The notes under the pieces: model-generated
Database searches by the model: none
Told to the model about the DNA's origin: nothing
The model's input: only the letters and a program-made list of their open reading frames with translations
NCBI RefSeq assembly: GCF_000347035.1
Contig: NZ_ANIJ01000014.1
Location: 1 to 64,000, forward strand
Length of the DNA stretch: 64,000 nt
Direction: 5' to 3'
Source: Leptospira sp. B5-022
GTDB taxonomy: Bacteria > Spirochaetota > Leptospiria > Leptospirales > Leptospiraceae
Shown: positions 18,360 to 28,017 of the stretch, one piece after another
Position numbering within the stretch: the stretch's first letter is position 1
How the letters are laid out: the number at the start of each line of letters is the position of its first letter
Made by a program: the position numbers and the translations under genes

Positions 18360-20324
18360 TTAATCCGTTTGCAGTTCCGGGATATTTTTATAATATTCTA
18401 ATGATTCCGGATTGATCAAAGCATCTTGGTTCGTGACCGCTTCTCCCTGCACTGTTTTCTTTACTGCGATCTCCACCTTTTTCATATTACGAGTATATGG
18501 AATATCCGCGATCTGGATGACCTTAGACGGAACATGACGAGGAGATACCTTTTCCTTGATCTCTTTTTTGATCTTAGATTCGAATGCTGAGTCCAAAACC
18601 GCACCGGGAGCCATCTTTAAGAAAAGGATCACTCGTACGTCATCCTTCCATTCTTGACCGATCACTACCGAATCCGCGATTTCGGAAATGGTTTCGAGCA
18701 GACTATACAAGTCCGCGGTTCCGATACGAACTCCACCCGGATTCAAAGTAGCGTCGGATCTTCCATACACGACCATTCCTCCGTTGGGAAGAATTTCCGC
18801 AAAATCCCCGTGCCTCCAGATATTCGGATAGGTATCGAAATAAGCGCCGATATATTTTTTTCCGTCCGGATCATTCCAAAATTCCAAAGGCATGGAAGGA
18901 AACGGTTTTGTACAGACTAGTTCTCCTTTTTGTCCTTGGACCGGTTTTCCCGAATCGTCGAAAATTTGTACGGACATTCCGAGGCCTAAGGACTGTAATT
19001 CTCCGGAATGTACAGGTAAATTAGGATTTCCTAATGCAAAACATCCGTTCAAGTCGGTTCCCCCCGAAATAGAGGAAAGTCTAAGGTCCTTCTTCCAAGA
19101 CTCGTATATATACTCAAATCCGTATCCCGGCAATGGAGATCCTGTGGATAAGACAACGTTTACCGAAGAAAGGTCCACACTCGGTTTGAATTTTTCCTTC
19201 TCTAAACTAAGGATGTATTTAGCTCCTACTCCGAATACCTTGATCTTACGATCGGAAACATACCGAAATAATACTCCCGGATCGGGATGGAACGGATTTC
19301 CATCGAATAAATGTACTGTTGCTCCGATTGAAAGCGAACTGACAAGCCAGTTCCACATCATCCATCCGCAGGTAGTATAATAGAAAATCCCGTCTCCCTC
19401 TTTCAGATCCGTATGTAGCGCGAGTTCTTTCCAATGATTCAGAAAAACCCCGAAACCTTGGACCATACATTTAGGAAGCCCGGTTGTTCCGGAAGAATAC
19501 ATGATATACACGGGATGATCGAAAGATGTTTGGAAAAATTCAGGCTCCTGTCCCAGCAATGGCCTATAAGATTCTTCTAATGGAATCGCGTTTTTCGGAA
19601 ATCCATCCGTGATATTCTTCTGATCTTTAGATCTTACACTAGGATATTCTGAAACTAAAATCTTTTTCAAGTCGGGAAGTTGGGAAGAGATCTCTTGGAC
19701 AGTACTTGCCAGTGGAAGTGATTTACCCTTAAATTCATACCGTTCCGTGGTGATCAAAATTTTAGGTTGGATCTGCCCGAACCGATCCAATACTCCTTTA
19801 ACTCCGAAATCCGGAGAACAAGAAGTCCAAACGGCTCCAATGCTAGTTGCCGCTAACATCGCAAGAATTGTATCCGGAACATTCGGCATAAGTCCCGCGA
19901 TCCTATCTCCCGGCACCAATCCTTCCGATCTAAAATAAGCGGCAAGTGCTCCTACTCTTTTATGAAGTTCGGAATAAGTGAGGCTCTTTTCCGCTCCACT
20001 TTCTCCCCTGTAATGGATCGCAATAGTATCGTCTTTTTTCCGAAGTAAGTTTTGGGCGAAGTTCAGTTTTGCTCCCGGAAAAAATTTTGTTTCTCTGAAG
20101 GTTTTTCCGGTTTGGATGACTTCGTCATAGGATTTGGAGTGGATGACAGGAGCAAATTCCCAAATGAGTTCCCAAAATTTTTCGGGGAATTCAACGGACC
20201 AGGAATGTAGCTGCGTATAGTTTTGGAATTTTTTACCGATCTTTTGTTCGGCAAAATTTTGAAATTCCGTAAGTTTTGAGTTTTGGATGAGTTCGGGACT
20301 GGGAGTCCAAAGGATTTGATTCAT
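18360..20324 (-). CDS. aacS: Acetoacetate-CoA ligase
   Basis: Adenylate-forming enzyme activating acetoacetate to acetoacetyl-CoA with ATP. Residues 277-285 carry the AMP-binding P-loop SSGTTGLPK. The N-terminus (NQILWTPSPE, then FPGAKLNFAQNLL) and the C-terminal motif GRSDATLNPGGVRIGTADLY distinguish acetoacetyl-CoA synthetases from acetyl-CoA synthetases. It has 654 residues from ATG 20324. An in-frame TTG at 20354 would add ten residues not expected for the family. It links ketone-body or polyhydroxybutyrate-type carbon to acetyl-CoA metabolism. It is monocistronic as far as can be seen. Confidence 0.9.
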   Translation of the reverse strand: MNQILWTPSPELIQNSKLTEFQNFAEQKIGKKFQNYTQLHSWSVEFPEKFWELIWEFAPVIHSKSYDEVIQTGKTFRETKFFPGAKLNFAQNLLRKKDDTIAIHYRGESGAEKSLTYSELHKRVGALAAYFRSEGLVPGDRIAGLMPNVPDTILAMLAATSIGAVWTSCSPDFGVKGVLDRFGQIQPKILITTERYEFKGKSLPLASTVQEISSQLPDLKKILVSEYPSVRSKDQKNITDGFPKNAIPLEESYRPLLGQEPEFFQTSFDHPVYIMYSSGTTGLPKCMVQGFGVFLNHWKELALHTDLKEGDGIFYYTTCGWMMWNWLVSSLSIGATVHLFDGNPFHPDPGVLFRYVSDRKIKVFGVGAKYILSLEKEKFKPSVDLSSVNVVLSTGSPLPGYGFEYIYESWKKDLRLSSISGGTDLNGCFALGNPNLPVHSGELQSLGLGMSVQIFDDSGKPVQGQKGELVCTKPFPSMPLEFWNDPDGKKYIGAYFDTYPNIWRHGDFAEILPNGGMVVYGRSDATLNPGGVRIGTADLYSLLETISEIADSVVIGQEWKDDVRVILFLKMAPGAVLDSAFESKIKKEIKEKVSPRHVPSKVIQIADIPYTRNMKKVEIAVKKTVQGEAVTNQDALINPESLEYYKNIPELQTD

Positions 20325-20436
20325 GTCCAGGCCTGTTATCCTAGTTTTTTTCAATCGAAGGTCAACAGTAAATTAGTTGTGAAGCGAAAGCCGTTCCGTA
20401 AGATTTGTGCGTCGATAAGAAATCGGAGTTTCCCAG

Positions 20437-20847
20437 TTGTCAGACCTGAATCATCTCAACCTGCCTACGATCCTATTTTTATGCGTAAGTTTGGTCTACG
20501 CTTTCCACGGTTTTTTACACCAATTAGTGGTCGGGGGAGCCATCTCTGTATTCCAACATCCGGATGAAAGACAGTCCAGAATGATCCTCATGGTCTGGAT
20601 CGCCACAGGCGGGTTCATGAGTTTTCTCGGACTTTTGCCTACGGTGCTTCTCCTTTTATACGGTGCCGACTCGGAGCCGGTCAAGGCAGTGCTTTGGACA
20701 AACACTTTAGCACTTTGTTTTTTAGCGGTTCACTTCGTTCTTTGCGGAGTGATGAAACTTCCCCGCCCTTTACGGATCGGTTTCTATTTCACGATCTCTT
20801 ATGCGGTGGCTAATTTAGTTTTTCTTTTTACGTATGGGAAGATATAG
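20437..20847 (+). CDS. Small integral membrane protein, unknown
   Basis: A 136-residue protein with four hydrophobic helices (about 10-30, 48-70, 84-104 and 112-132). Charged or polar loops between them include HPDERQSR. TTG 20437 is used with GGAG 8 bases upstream. An in-frame ATG appears only at codon 48, inside helix 2. No family was recognised. It is divergent from the acetoacetate-CoA ligase gene. Confidence 0.68.
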   Translation: MSDLNHLNLPTILFLCVSLVYAFHGFLHQLVVGGAISVFQHPDERQSRMILMVWIATGGFMSFLGLLPTVLLLLYGADSEPVKAVLWTNTLALCFLAVHFVLCGVMKLPRPLRIGFYFTISYAVANLVFLFTYGKI

Positions 20848-20860
20848 AGTTATTTTTCCT

Positions 20861-20970
20861 CGAGCCAAGCCGAAGTGTAGAAGGTCTCACATAGAGATCA
20901 CGCAAGGACACTGAGCCAAAAAATGAATAGCCCCCTCCGCGATCTAAGTGGCCTCTGTGCGAAAAAACCG
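20861..20970. repeat. Possible dispersed intergenic element
   Basis: The gap between convergent genes reads as non-coding, with runs resembling AGGTCTCACATAGAGATCAC and GTGGCCTCTGTGCGAAA. I recall similar 'cacagagatcac'-type strings between leptospiral genes, but only one copy is in the window, so repeat status cannot be shown here. Confidence 0.3.
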
Positions 20971-21372
20971 TTAATTCGGCTCGAAATATGCCAAGTTCTC
21001 CGGGCCTTCGTGGATCACGATCCGATCCACTTTACCTTTGGCTTCTGCGACACTATCCTTTAAGCCATAATAGAACCAACGAGCCATATTTTCAGAAGTA
21101 GGATTGGTCTTTTGAAAATCCGCATGATCGTTGATCAGAATATGGTCTAACTCAGCCACTAGTTCTTTGAGCTTACGCTTAGAGGTCAAAAAGTCGAAAC
21201 TGATCCCGTCATCCCCGATATTCTTTTGGCCGGAAAGATAAACTTCTACCTTAAAGGAATGGCCGTGGATCGGTTCATCCGAGCCGTCGGGGAAATATTT
21301 GTAGAGATAATGAGAGGACTCGAACCTTTCCTCGATCCGAATATAGAATTTGCCGGTTTCTTGAAAAAACAT
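20971..21372 (-). CDS. PTPS/QueD-family tetrahydropterin synthase-like protein
   Basis: A 133-residue member of the 6-pyruvoyl-tetrahydropterin synthase fold. Zinc ligands are His21 (ESSHYL) and His36/His38 (IHGHSF). The LDHILIND motif, PTSEN and the C-terminal HEGPEN Glu are also in place. The catalytic Cys normally four residues before the HGH motif is absent, with Asp32-Glu33 there instead, as in atypical PTPS classes. True QueD activity in queuosine synthesis is therefore uncertain, and no queC/queE lies nearby. It is divergent from the DUF1858 gene with 67 bases between starts. Confidence 0.82.
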   Translation of the reverse strand: MFFQETGKFYIRIEERFESSHYLYKYFPDGSDEPIHGHSFKVEVYLSGQKNIGDDGISFDFLTSKRKLKELVAELDHILINDHADFQKTNPTSENMARWFYYGLKDSVAEAKGKVDRIVIHEGPENLAYFEPN

Positions 21373-21439
21373 GGAATTGACTTTGGCCTAGGGAGTCTAT
21401 ATACTGGAACTGAAAACCAGTACTTAGGAGATTTCCCCC

Positions 21440-21664
21440 ATGTCGGAAGCGGTCAAGCCAAGATTTTTTAAAGAAATGACGGTAGGCGAGGCGATCGGTC
21501 TTCATCCGGAAGCAGGATTAGTGTTCTCCAGCTATCATTTGGGCGGTTGCTCTCATTGTTCCATCAACGAACTCGAAACGATCGAGCAAGTTTGTATGGG
21601 CTATGGTGTGGAAGTGGATGTTCTTCTGGATAGTTTGAACAACCTACTCGAGGACGGAGAGTAA
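21440..21664 (+). CDS. DUF1858 redox-disulfide small protein
   Basis: A 74-residue cytosolic protein matching the DUF1858 family: TVGEAIGLHPEAGLVFSSYH, then GGCSHCSINELETIEQVC with a CxxC pair (Cys-Ser-His-Cys). Members are often fused or adjacent to hybrid-cluster and other redox proteins, and are thought to carry a redox-active disulfide. TAGGAG lies 10 bases before the ATG. The stop codon sits inside a hairpin loop (21655-21672). Confidence 0.85.
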   Translation: MSEAVKPRFFKEMTVGEAIGLHPEAGLVFSSYHLGGCSHCSINELETIEQVCMGYGVEVDVLLDSLNNLLEDGE

Positions 21665-21672
21665 TCTCTCCG
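21655..21672 (+). terminator. Hairpin with DUF1858 stop codon in its loop
   Basis: CGGAGAG (21655-21661), loop TAAT, CTCTCCG (21666-21672). The TAA stop is 21662-21664. The sequence after it is not a strict T-run (CCTTCGGGTCATCGCTTTT). The layout is the same as at the end of pepA. Confidence 0.55.
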
Positions 21673-21689
21673 CCTTCGGGTCATCGCTT

Positions 21690-21911
21690 TTAATTCACGA
21701 AGCAACTTCCGCCGGCAACTATCGATTCCGTTAGGCAAGAATTCTGCCTATCTGGATCCGTTGAGCCTCCCGTGCAGGCATTATACGAAACAAGCACGGC
21801 AATACAACCCATTCGTTTCCCATACGAATCATCCAGATCATAAGTCGGATCGAGCATACTACAGGAAACAAAAACCCAAAATGTAAATATAAATAAAACT
21901 TTAAACTTCAT
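21690..21911 (-). CDS. Small Cys-rich lipoprotein
   Basis: A 73-residue predicted lipoprotein. The signal peptide ends VFVSC (Cys17). The mature part has four more Cys (MGC, NAC, NSC and GSC), probably two disulfides. The function is unknown and I recognise no family. It is transcribed alone, 60 bases upstream of a larger uncharacterised gene on the same strand. Confidence 0.7.
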   Translation of the reverse strand: MKFKVLFIFTFWVFVSCSMLDPTYDLDDSYGKRMGCIAVLVSYNACTGGSTDPDRQNSCLTESIVAGGSCFVN

Positions 21912-21971
21912 TCGTCGGTCTCCAGCTCCAAATAGCCGACCAACGTTGGCGGCAATCCTCGAAAAGGGAAA

Positions 21972-23057
21972 TCATAAACGAAAATATTCCCTAATTTTTT
22001 CGAATTCGTTTCCCTCCGGACAACCCAACCAATGCAAAAGTTTAGCAAGTGCCTTTTCCCCTTTTTGATTTAAAGACAGTTTATTTAAGGCGCCTCTGAT
22101 CCCCCAAAACTTTCTATAATCCGGCAATTTAGGTACTGGAAAATCCAAACTAATGAAAGAAATTCCAACTTTGGTACTTCCCATATCGGATACCTTTCTC
22201 ATTTTATCCAAGTCTTGGACAACTGAATCCAAGGTTTTTCTAAACTTAGATATACTAGCGGGATTTTCAGTCTCTACGGCGGTTTGATATTCTCCGATCC
22301 ATTCCCGAATCAATTTATATTTTTCTCTAGCTTTCATTGTGGAAGGAATGATTTCGGAAAGTTTAGAAGCGGATTCTATCACTTCTGCCACTAAGGGGGG
22401 AAGTATTAACTGGAAATTATTCATCTTACCAACCGGAGTCAAACTAGTGAACATTTTGATCCTTTCATTATCGATCCATTCTTGAATTTCCGAATTTATA
22501 TCCGTTTGAGGTTTGAATAGGGGAACCTGTTCCAACAGGGAAGCTCTGATCGGATGAGCTACGTAATGAGCTTCTAGAAAGGAACTCCTTCCCAAATTTC
22601 CCGCGGCCCCCCAAACTACCTGACCGAAATAACTGTGAGGAGCTTGTTTATTCTTTCTATATCCTTCAAAATTTTCTTCCTGATGTTTTTTCATCAGGTC
22701 GGTGGCGCATAATAATTGTAAGGCTTTGTTCCTGGAATCGGCCACTTCCGGGTTATACGTAGGAATATCGACGGAAATAAGCAGGTTCCCGTCCAGAGAA
22801 TCCAGACTCTCGAAGGAATTCCAACCTGCGGAAAACTTTTGGTCATAGAATATTTTTTCCCTCAGGACGAGTTCGTTGATCAGATGAAATAAACTTTCTA
22901 TCTGGACGCAAGCTGTCGGAATTTCCACCCAATCATAAGAGTTTGTCTCTTTATTGATCTTTAGTTCTTTGGAATTCGAAAAATCCAAGCCTTCGGTATA
23001 TAAGTCGAAAAGGCTTTCGAATGTCCAATTGTCCCAGAAAGAAGTATTGTTCTGCAT
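21972..23057 (-). CDS. Uncharacterised protein
   Basis: About 361 residues from ATG 23057. A TTG at 23099 would give 375. Neither has a good ribosome binding site. The protein is soluble with no signal peptide. The C-terminal half is helical and charged (KAREKYKLIREWIGEYQTAV, then FRKTLDSVVQDLDKMRKV), consistent with a coiled coil. No family was recognised. It lies downstream of the DUF4180 gene on the same strand. Confidence 0.68.
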   Translation of the reverse strand: MQNNTSFWDNWTFESLFDLYTEGLDFSNSKELKINKETNSYDWVEIPTACVQIESLFHLINELVLREKIFYDQKFSAGWNSFESLDSLDGNLLISVDIPTYNPEVADSRNKALQLLCATDLMKKHQEENFEGYRKNKQAPHSYFGQVVWGAAGNLGRSSFLEAHYVAHPIRASLLEQVPLFKPQTDINSEIQEWIDNERIKMFTSLTPVGKMNNFQLILPPLVAEVIESASKLSEIIPSTMKAREKYKLIREWIGEYQTAVETENPASISKFRKTLDSVVQDLDKMRKVSDMGSTKVGISFISLDFPVPKLPDYRKFWGIRGALNKLSLNQKGEKALAKLLHWLGCPEGNEFEKIREYFRL

Positions 23058-23158
23058 CGGAAAGGTTTTGGATTTTCTTCCGAATGCGGAAAATTGCAAC
23101 CTAAATTACGATAAATTTATGTTAGGCGGTGTTTTTCGCACAGAGTATAATTTAGAAT

Positions 23159-23527
23159 TTACTTAAGCAGCCGGATTGCTGCTTCCAGAGTCTCCGAAAA
23201 TATCACTTTTCCGTTTTTGTTACTTTCGTAAATCAAATCGTTAAAACTTTTAGAGGTAATATTGGAGTAATCGCCGAGGATGATGAATCGTTTTTGATAA
23301 TTGGTAATTTTTTGAAAGATCTCGCCTGCAAACCCGGTTTTCAGATCGAAAAAATGTTCCGGTAAATGGGAAGAATGGACTGCAATTGTATCGCTCTTTG
23401 CGGAATAGATCAAATCAAAGAACGAATCAAGTTCCTGAATGAGATAATCTTTCTGTTGTAGAAAGGAGATTGACCCTTTTTCAGTCTCTAATTCCTCGAA
23501 TACCATAAGATCCCGTTTATCACTCAC
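23159..23527 (-). CDS. DUF4180 domain protein
   Basis: A 122-residue protein recognised from the DUF4180 pattern: PEHFFDLKTGFAGEIFQKIT, then KRFIILGDYSN, SKSFNDLIYESNKNGKVIF. The fold is predicted alpha/beta and its role is unknown. Family members occur as single cytosolic proteins, often near transcription regulators. The start overlaps the end of the upstream gene by 8 bases, so the two are co-transcribed and probably translationally coupled. Confidence 0.82.
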   Translation of the reverse strand: MSDKRDLMVFEELETEKGSISFLQQKDYLIQELDSFFDLIYSAKSDTIAVHSSHLPEHFFDLKTGFAGEIFQKITNYQKRFIILGDYSNITSKSFNDLIYESNKNGKVIFSETLEAAIRLLK

Positions 23528-24311
23528 CCATTTGGGGAATATAATAATATCGAATTCCTGCTTTGCGGAAATAATAACGAATCTCGGAAGATTGTTTGTC
23601 CGTAGGTTGTAATCTTCTTTTAAAAGTATCTTCCGGGATACGGAAAGTATCTCCTAATGCGTCACATCTAAAGAATCGGATTCCTTCCGGATAACGGATC
23701 ATGAGTAAGGTCCCTGGTTCGGTTTCCCAGGTTCGACCTTCTCCTTCCCAAGAAAAATAAATCGACCTGCTCGGGAAGATAGGATATTTTTTTCCTTCGT
23801 ATAGGACCTTGTCCTTGTTTCGATTCACGTTTTTGAATATTTTTTTAGGTCCGGATTTTACGATAAAATGGACTGTGCCGCATCTAAATGTAAGGAGTAA
23901 GGGAATCCCGTTCAGCGAACCGGGCTCTATTCCCGAACCGGCTACGGTAGCTGCAACCCGGTTCGTATTTTCCGCTATCCTTCCCAATGTGGAGCGCATG
24001 GATTCGTCCAAAAATTCCACGGTGTCGTCTTTACGTATCTTCTCTAATTGCCTGTAGATCCGATCGAACTCTTGTTTTTCGTAAGCCTTGTTTCGAACAA
24101 AGCCGTCTAACTGTCTTTTTAAATTGGAAAGTCTAGCCTTAAAGTAAGGAGTGTCGTTTCGGGAAGCGACGTCGAACATTTCCTCCCAGAGCGTTTCTAA
24201 TTCTCTGACTTCCGAATCTTGGTCGTAGGTATTTTTCTCCACTTCTTCCAAGATATAACGGAACTTTCTTTTCAGATCGAATAGAAATCTGGAGTCTTTT
24301 ACTCTTTCCAT
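23520..24311 (-). CDS. Uncharacterised coiled-coil/beta-domain protein
   Basis: 263 residues. The first half is charged helix (residues 1-110, e.g. LSNLKRQLDGFVRNKAYEKQ). The second half is beta-rich, starting GIPLLLTFRCGTVHFIV, which faintly recalls a CheW-like strand order but without a decisive motif. No signal peptide or membrane segment. It is first of a two-gene unit with the DUF4180 gene (8-base overlap). A 244-base gap with strong hairpins separates it from rodA. Confidence 0.65.
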   Translation of the reverse strand: MERVKDSRFLFDLKRKFRYILEEVEKNTYDQDSEVRELETLWEEMFDVASRNDTPYFKARLSNLKRQLDGFVRNKAYEKQEFDRIYRQLEKIRKDDTVEFLDESMRSTLGRIAENTNRVAATVAGSGIEPGSLNGIPLLLTFRCGTVHFIVKSGPKKIFKNVNRNKDKVLYEGKKYPIFPSRSIYFSWEGEGRTWETEPGTLLMIRYPEGIRFFRCDALGDTFRIPEDTFKRRLQPTDKQSSEIRYYFRKAGIRYYYIPQMGE

Positions 24312-24504
24312 ATTAAGTGAAAACCGGCTTTTGCCACACTAAACTGTATTTTTAGAAAGGTTTAGTTATTAGTATCCTTAATATCGGTCCCTTACTTTCC
24401 CATAAAGTAAATTTAATTATGGGAAAATTCCGAGAACCTGGATTCCCACCTAAATAATGATCGGGTCCGGGCTTTTTTAAAGGAAATTTTCCCGGAGAAG
24501 GGGG

Positions 24505-24549
24505 TGGCCTGAGACCTTGGCTCAGGCCAGGGGGAAAGCTTTCCCCCTG
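24505..24549. repeat. Adjacent strong hairpin and 22-bp palindrome
   Basis: TGGCCTGAG (24505-24513), a 7-base loop, then CTCAGGCCA (24521-24529). It is followed directly by a perfect palindrome with half-site CAGGGGGAAAG (24528-24549). They lie 7 bases beyond the rodA stop codon, at the 3' end of the mre operon. Neither strand shows a T-run after the stem, so an intrinsic terminator is not certain. A sibling of the G5-C5 stem is at 49659-49676. Confidence 0.65.
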
Positions 24550-24555
24550 AAAAAC

Positions 24556-26076
24556 TTAGTTTGCGTGTTTTCTCATCTTGATGGAAAGAATGATCCCAAC
24601 CGCCGCCATGGACATAAGTAAGTGAGAACCGCCGTAACTCATGAAAGAAAGTGGGATCCCTGTCACAGGTAATAGCCCGAGAACAATACCGATATTGATC
24701 GCCATATGATAGAATAACATCGCTACGATTCCGGACGCAAGTAGCGAGCCGAATCTGTCCTTACTTTCATAACTGATCTGCAGTCCCCGAAGCGGAATGG
24801 AAAATAAGAAGAAGAGTAAAAACACCGAACCTAAAAATCCGGTTTGTTCCGCCCAGGATGCAAAGATGAAATCCGTACTGGATTCGGGAACATGTGGGAT
24901 TTTTCCTTCCGTCATTTCTGCATTCAAAAATCCTTTTCCGAATAATTTTCCGGATCCGACCGCAGGTTTGGATGCTCTAAGCTGGTATCCCGCATCTTGT
25001 TTGAACTCGTCAGGATTTAAGAATGCAGTCAATCGAATGACCTGGTTTTCCCGGAAAGGAACGGTTTTCATTACGACTACCGCAGAGATCAGACTGATCC
25101 CTAATATCCCGAGAGGAATATAATAAGAACGTAATGTTTTACTTCCCCTGGCGATGCGAAGAAGGATCATAATAATACTGAATATGATAAGTGTTGCGCC
25201 GACTCCGATCAGTAATCCTTGATTGGAGAGCAGTTTAAATACGAAGCTCGCTTCTAAATCGATTACCTGATCGAAAACTTCTCGTAGCGCAGCGGTCGTC
25301 TTAGGAGTTAAATTGGCTCCGGCTACTTCTTTCCCGTCGAGGACCTGCCAAGTTTTTCCCCCCAATCGGTTTACTACGGATAGAAGGTCCGTTTTTCCCG
25401 TTCTTTGTAAGAAGGCTAGGATATCGTTTAACAGAGTGAGTTTGGAATATTCCACGTACATCGGAAGAACGAGCGAGATCCCTCCGAATGTGATGAAGGA
25501 ACCGATATGGAAATAGTCGGCTCCTCCCAAAAACAACATGGTAAATAAGATCGGTAAAAAGGAAACGGCAGTCCCGAAGTCCGGCTGTAAAAGTATCAAA
25601 GCCATAGGAAGAAGAACGATCCCGAATGGGATAACTAGTACGACTAACTTCTTCATTTCTTTTTCTTTTAATACCAGATACTGACCGAGTAGTATCACAG
25701 TCGCAAGTTTTGCAAACTCCGAGGCCTGCAACAAGAATGGTCCGACCTTGATCCAGGATCTTGCCCCTCTACTGGAAGGAAGATAACCGATCCATTTCAC
25801 AAGAGTGAGCGCTAATAATAGAATGGCAAATCCATAGATGAATAATGCGTAAGCCCCGATCAATTGGTAATTGACCCTGGAAAGAAACCACATAATGACG
25901 AGTCCAAGCAGGAAGAACAAGAACTGTTTGAACCATTTATGGCCCATGAGTCCGATACTCGGATCGTCAAAATTATATTCTTGCGAGTACAATGTGAGAA
26001 CACTACATATCACTACTATGATGACCGAGCCTACTAAAAAGTAGTCGATCCTATCTATGGAACGATCCGACATCAT
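24556..26076 (-). CDS. rodA: Rod-shape SEDS glycosyltransferase RodA
   Basis: SEDS-family peptidoglycan polymerase of the elongasome, working with PBP2 in the inner membrane. The 506-residue protein has about ten hydrophobic segments. Recognisable features are [21 protein letters not shown], the FVFASW-like stretch [11 protein letters not shown] and, near the end, [13 protein letters not shown], all SEDS signatures. There is a longer-than-usual loop (about residues 215-275, [16 protein letters not shown]). The start overlaps the mrdA stop as ATGA. It is the last gene of the mreBCD-mrdA-rodA operon. Confidence 0.95.
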   Translation of the reverse strand: MMSDRSIDRIDYFLVGSVIIVVICSVLTLYSQEYNFDDPSIGLMGHKWFKQFLFFLLGLVIMWFLSRVNYQLIGAYALFIYGFAILLLALTLVKWIGYLPSSRGARSWIKVGPFLLQASEFAKLATVILLGQYLVLKEKEMKKLVVLVIPFGIVLLPMALILLQPDFGTAVSFLPILFTMLFLGGADYFHIGSFITFGGISLVLPMYVEYSKLTLLNDILAFLQRTGKTDLLSVVNRLGGKTWQVLDGKEVAGANLTPKTTAALREVFDQVIDLEASFVFKLLSNQGLLIGVGATLIIFSIIMILLRIARGSKTLRSYYIPLGILGISLISAVVVMKTVPFRENQVIRLTAFLNPDEFKQDAGYQLRASKPAVGSGKLFGKGFLNAEMTEGKIPHVPESSTDFIFASWAEQTGFLGSVFLLFFLFSIPLRGLQISYESKDRFGSLLASGIVAMLFYHMAINIGIVLGLLPVTGIPLSFMSYGGSHLLMSMAAVGIILSIKMRKHAN

Positions 26077-28016
26077 TGTACATTCTCCGGTGCTATAGGA
26101 GCAGCAGTCTCTGGGATCTCCGCGGTTCTTTTAAAACTTCCGGGAGGAAAAGCGGCTCTGAACATTTCTCTTGCGACGGGTGCCGCTCCGGCCGCCCCCC
26201 CTACTCCATATTCTACGAATACGGCGACTAATACTTGTTCGCTGACCGGGGCATTTGCAGGAGCGTATCCGATAAACCATGCGTGGTTGGATCCGGAAGA
26301 TCCCCTTCTTCTTGTCTGGGCGGTTCCTGTTTTCCCTGCAATATCCGGAAGTCCGGGCTTATTCAATACGAATGCAGCGGTTCCATTCTTCACTACCAAT
26401 CTAAGTCCCGTCTTGATCGCTTCTACTGTAGAAGATTGGATCGGAATATCGCTTAATCTCTGAGGATCCGTGCGATTGATGATTGAATTGTCTAAAGGAT
26501 CTCTTATCTCATTTACTATATAAGGTTGGTAAATCTGTCCTTTATTCAATAATCCGGCATAGAACAAAGTCATGGAAAGCGGAGTAACGGACATGAACCC
26601 TTGTCCGATAGAAAGATTGATCGTATCTCCATCGAACCATCGGGTCCCATAAATCCTTTTTTTCCAAGCAGGAGAAGGAACCTGACCTGCAATCTCTCCC
26701 GGAAGATCCACCTTGGATTTTTGGTCCAATAAGAATAAACGGGAATACGTCAAGATAGGATCGGAACCAAGTTTGTATCCTAGGTTATAAAAATATACGG
26801 AACATGATTTTTGAAGAGCGTGAGCCAGATCATTCGTGCCATGCCCGCCCTTTTCCCAACAATAAAATACTTGATCCGGCACTCCTGCAAACGTGGATTT
26901 TAAAGTGTAACTACCGTTGCATTGGTAACTGGTTTCAGGAGTATAATCCACCTTATGACCGCTTTCCAAAGCGGCAAGGGCAACTAATGTTTTGTAGGTG
27001 GAAGCGGGAGGAAATTTGGACTGGATCGCAAGATTTAAAAATCCGCCGTTCGCATCGACCCTCTTATAATGTGCAGTCCTTTCCGATCTACTTTTTCCGG
27101 AGAGAACATTCGGATCGTAACTCGGATTAGAAGCCATTGCCAAAATTTCGCCGGTGGAGGGACGCATCGCAATCGCGGTTCCCCTAGCTCCTTTTAGCGC
27201 CTTATAGGCGGCAAGTTGGATGTCTTTGTCGATCGTGAGAACAAGATTGTTTCCGGGAGTAGAATGTTCCACCACCCTTTCTTCCTCGATATTTCCCTCG
27301 GAACTTCTTTTCTGGATTCGGAATCCGTCCGTTCCTCGGAGTCGGGAATCGTATTGGAGCTCCAACCCGTCTTTTCCAAGCCATTGGTAAGACTTGATCT
27401 CTCGGGTAAGAAGGTCCGTTTTACTAGGCTTACCTATATATCCGGTCACATGCGCAAGTGCAGGACCCATCTTATAGATCCTTCTAGGAGAAGGAACCAA
27501 GATCACGTATTTAGATATATTATCGAAAACCGATATACGCTCTTGTTGAGCCTTGGAGATCGCTTCCAAAAGTACGAACGGCTTTTTGGTTTTGATCTTT
27601 TTGGAAAATTTAGGCTCGAGTAAGTCCTCTTCATAATAAGACATCGGAATGGAAAGGGTCCTTGCGAATTCCTGTAAAAAATTTTTAACTCTAACAGGGT
27701 CGTATTTGAGAAGCGAAGTGTTTAGTACCGCATCCAAACTGGAATAATTGGAAACCAGCGCCATCGAAGTTTCAGGCGTAAGAAAGTTCCGATCGAACAT
27801 TTCTCCTCTGGCAGCAGGAATGGTTTCACTTTTTCGGACGAACTTTTCCGCCTTTAAAGAGTTATTCGTACCTTGCACGATCTGGAGGTTGAACAGCTGG
27901 ATCACAAAGGCGATCAAAGCAAACGCCACAAGTCCGGAGAACATGTACAGCCTTAGCCTGAAACTGCGCTCCAGTCTAAATTCTGTTGCTGAAGAAGATC
28001 CTCCTCCCCCCAACAT
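26073..28016 (-). CDS. mrdA: Penicillin-binding protein 2 (elongasome transpeptidase)
   Basis: Class B PBP cross-linking lateral-wall peptidoglycan. It has a single N-terminal membrane anchor ([20 protein letters not shown]). The dimerisation region includes [14 protein letters not shown]. The transpeptidase domain holds PPASTYK (SxxK), SCSVYFYN at the second motif and AGKTGTAQ (KTG). I chose ATG 28016 (647 residues): GGAAGG lies upstream and the gene then starts right after the mreD stop. A start further upstream at 28055 would overlap mreD by 38 bases. It is coupled to rodA by a 4-base overlap. Confidence 0.95.
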   Translation of the reverse strand: MLGGGGSSSATEFRLERSFRLRLYMFSGLVAFALIAFVIQLFNLQIVQGTNNSLKAEKFVRKSETIPAARGEMFDRNFLTPETSMALVSNYSSLDAVLNTSLLKYDPVRVKNFLQEFARTLSIPMSYYEEDLLEPKFSKKIKTKKPFVLLEAISKAQQERISVFDNISKYVILVPSPRRIYKMGPALAHVTGYIGKPSKTDLLTREIKSYQWLGKDGLELQYDSRLRGTDGFRIQKRSSEGNIEEERVVEHSTPGNNLVLTIDKDIQLAAYKALKGARGTAIAMRPSTGEILAMASNPSYDPNVLSGKSRSERTAHYKRVDANGGFLNLAIQSKFPPASTYKTLVALAALESGHKVDYTPETSYQCNGSYTLKSTFAGVPDQVFYCWEKGGHGTNDLAHALQKSCSVYFYNLGYKLGSDPILTYSRLFLLDQKSKVDLPGEIAGQVPSPAWKKRIYGTRWFDGDTINLSIGQGFMSVTPLSMTLFYAGLLNKGQIYQPYIVNEIRDPLDNSIINRTDPQRLSDIPIQSSTVEAIKTGLRLVVKNGTAAFVLNKPGLPDIAGKTGTAQTRRRGSSGSNHAWFIGYAPANAPVSEQVLVAVFVEYGVGGAAGAAPVAREMFRAAFPPGSFKRTAEIPETAAPIAPENVQ

Positions 28017-28017
28017 T

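Noticed and set aside
23520..24311. CheW-like chemotaxis protein
   Set aside because: Only a faint strand pattern fits, with no conserved CheW motif and no chemotaxis genes nearby.
24505..24549. Intrinsic terminator of rodA
   Set aside because: No T-run follows the stems on the rodA strand, so it is listed as a hairpin repeat instead.
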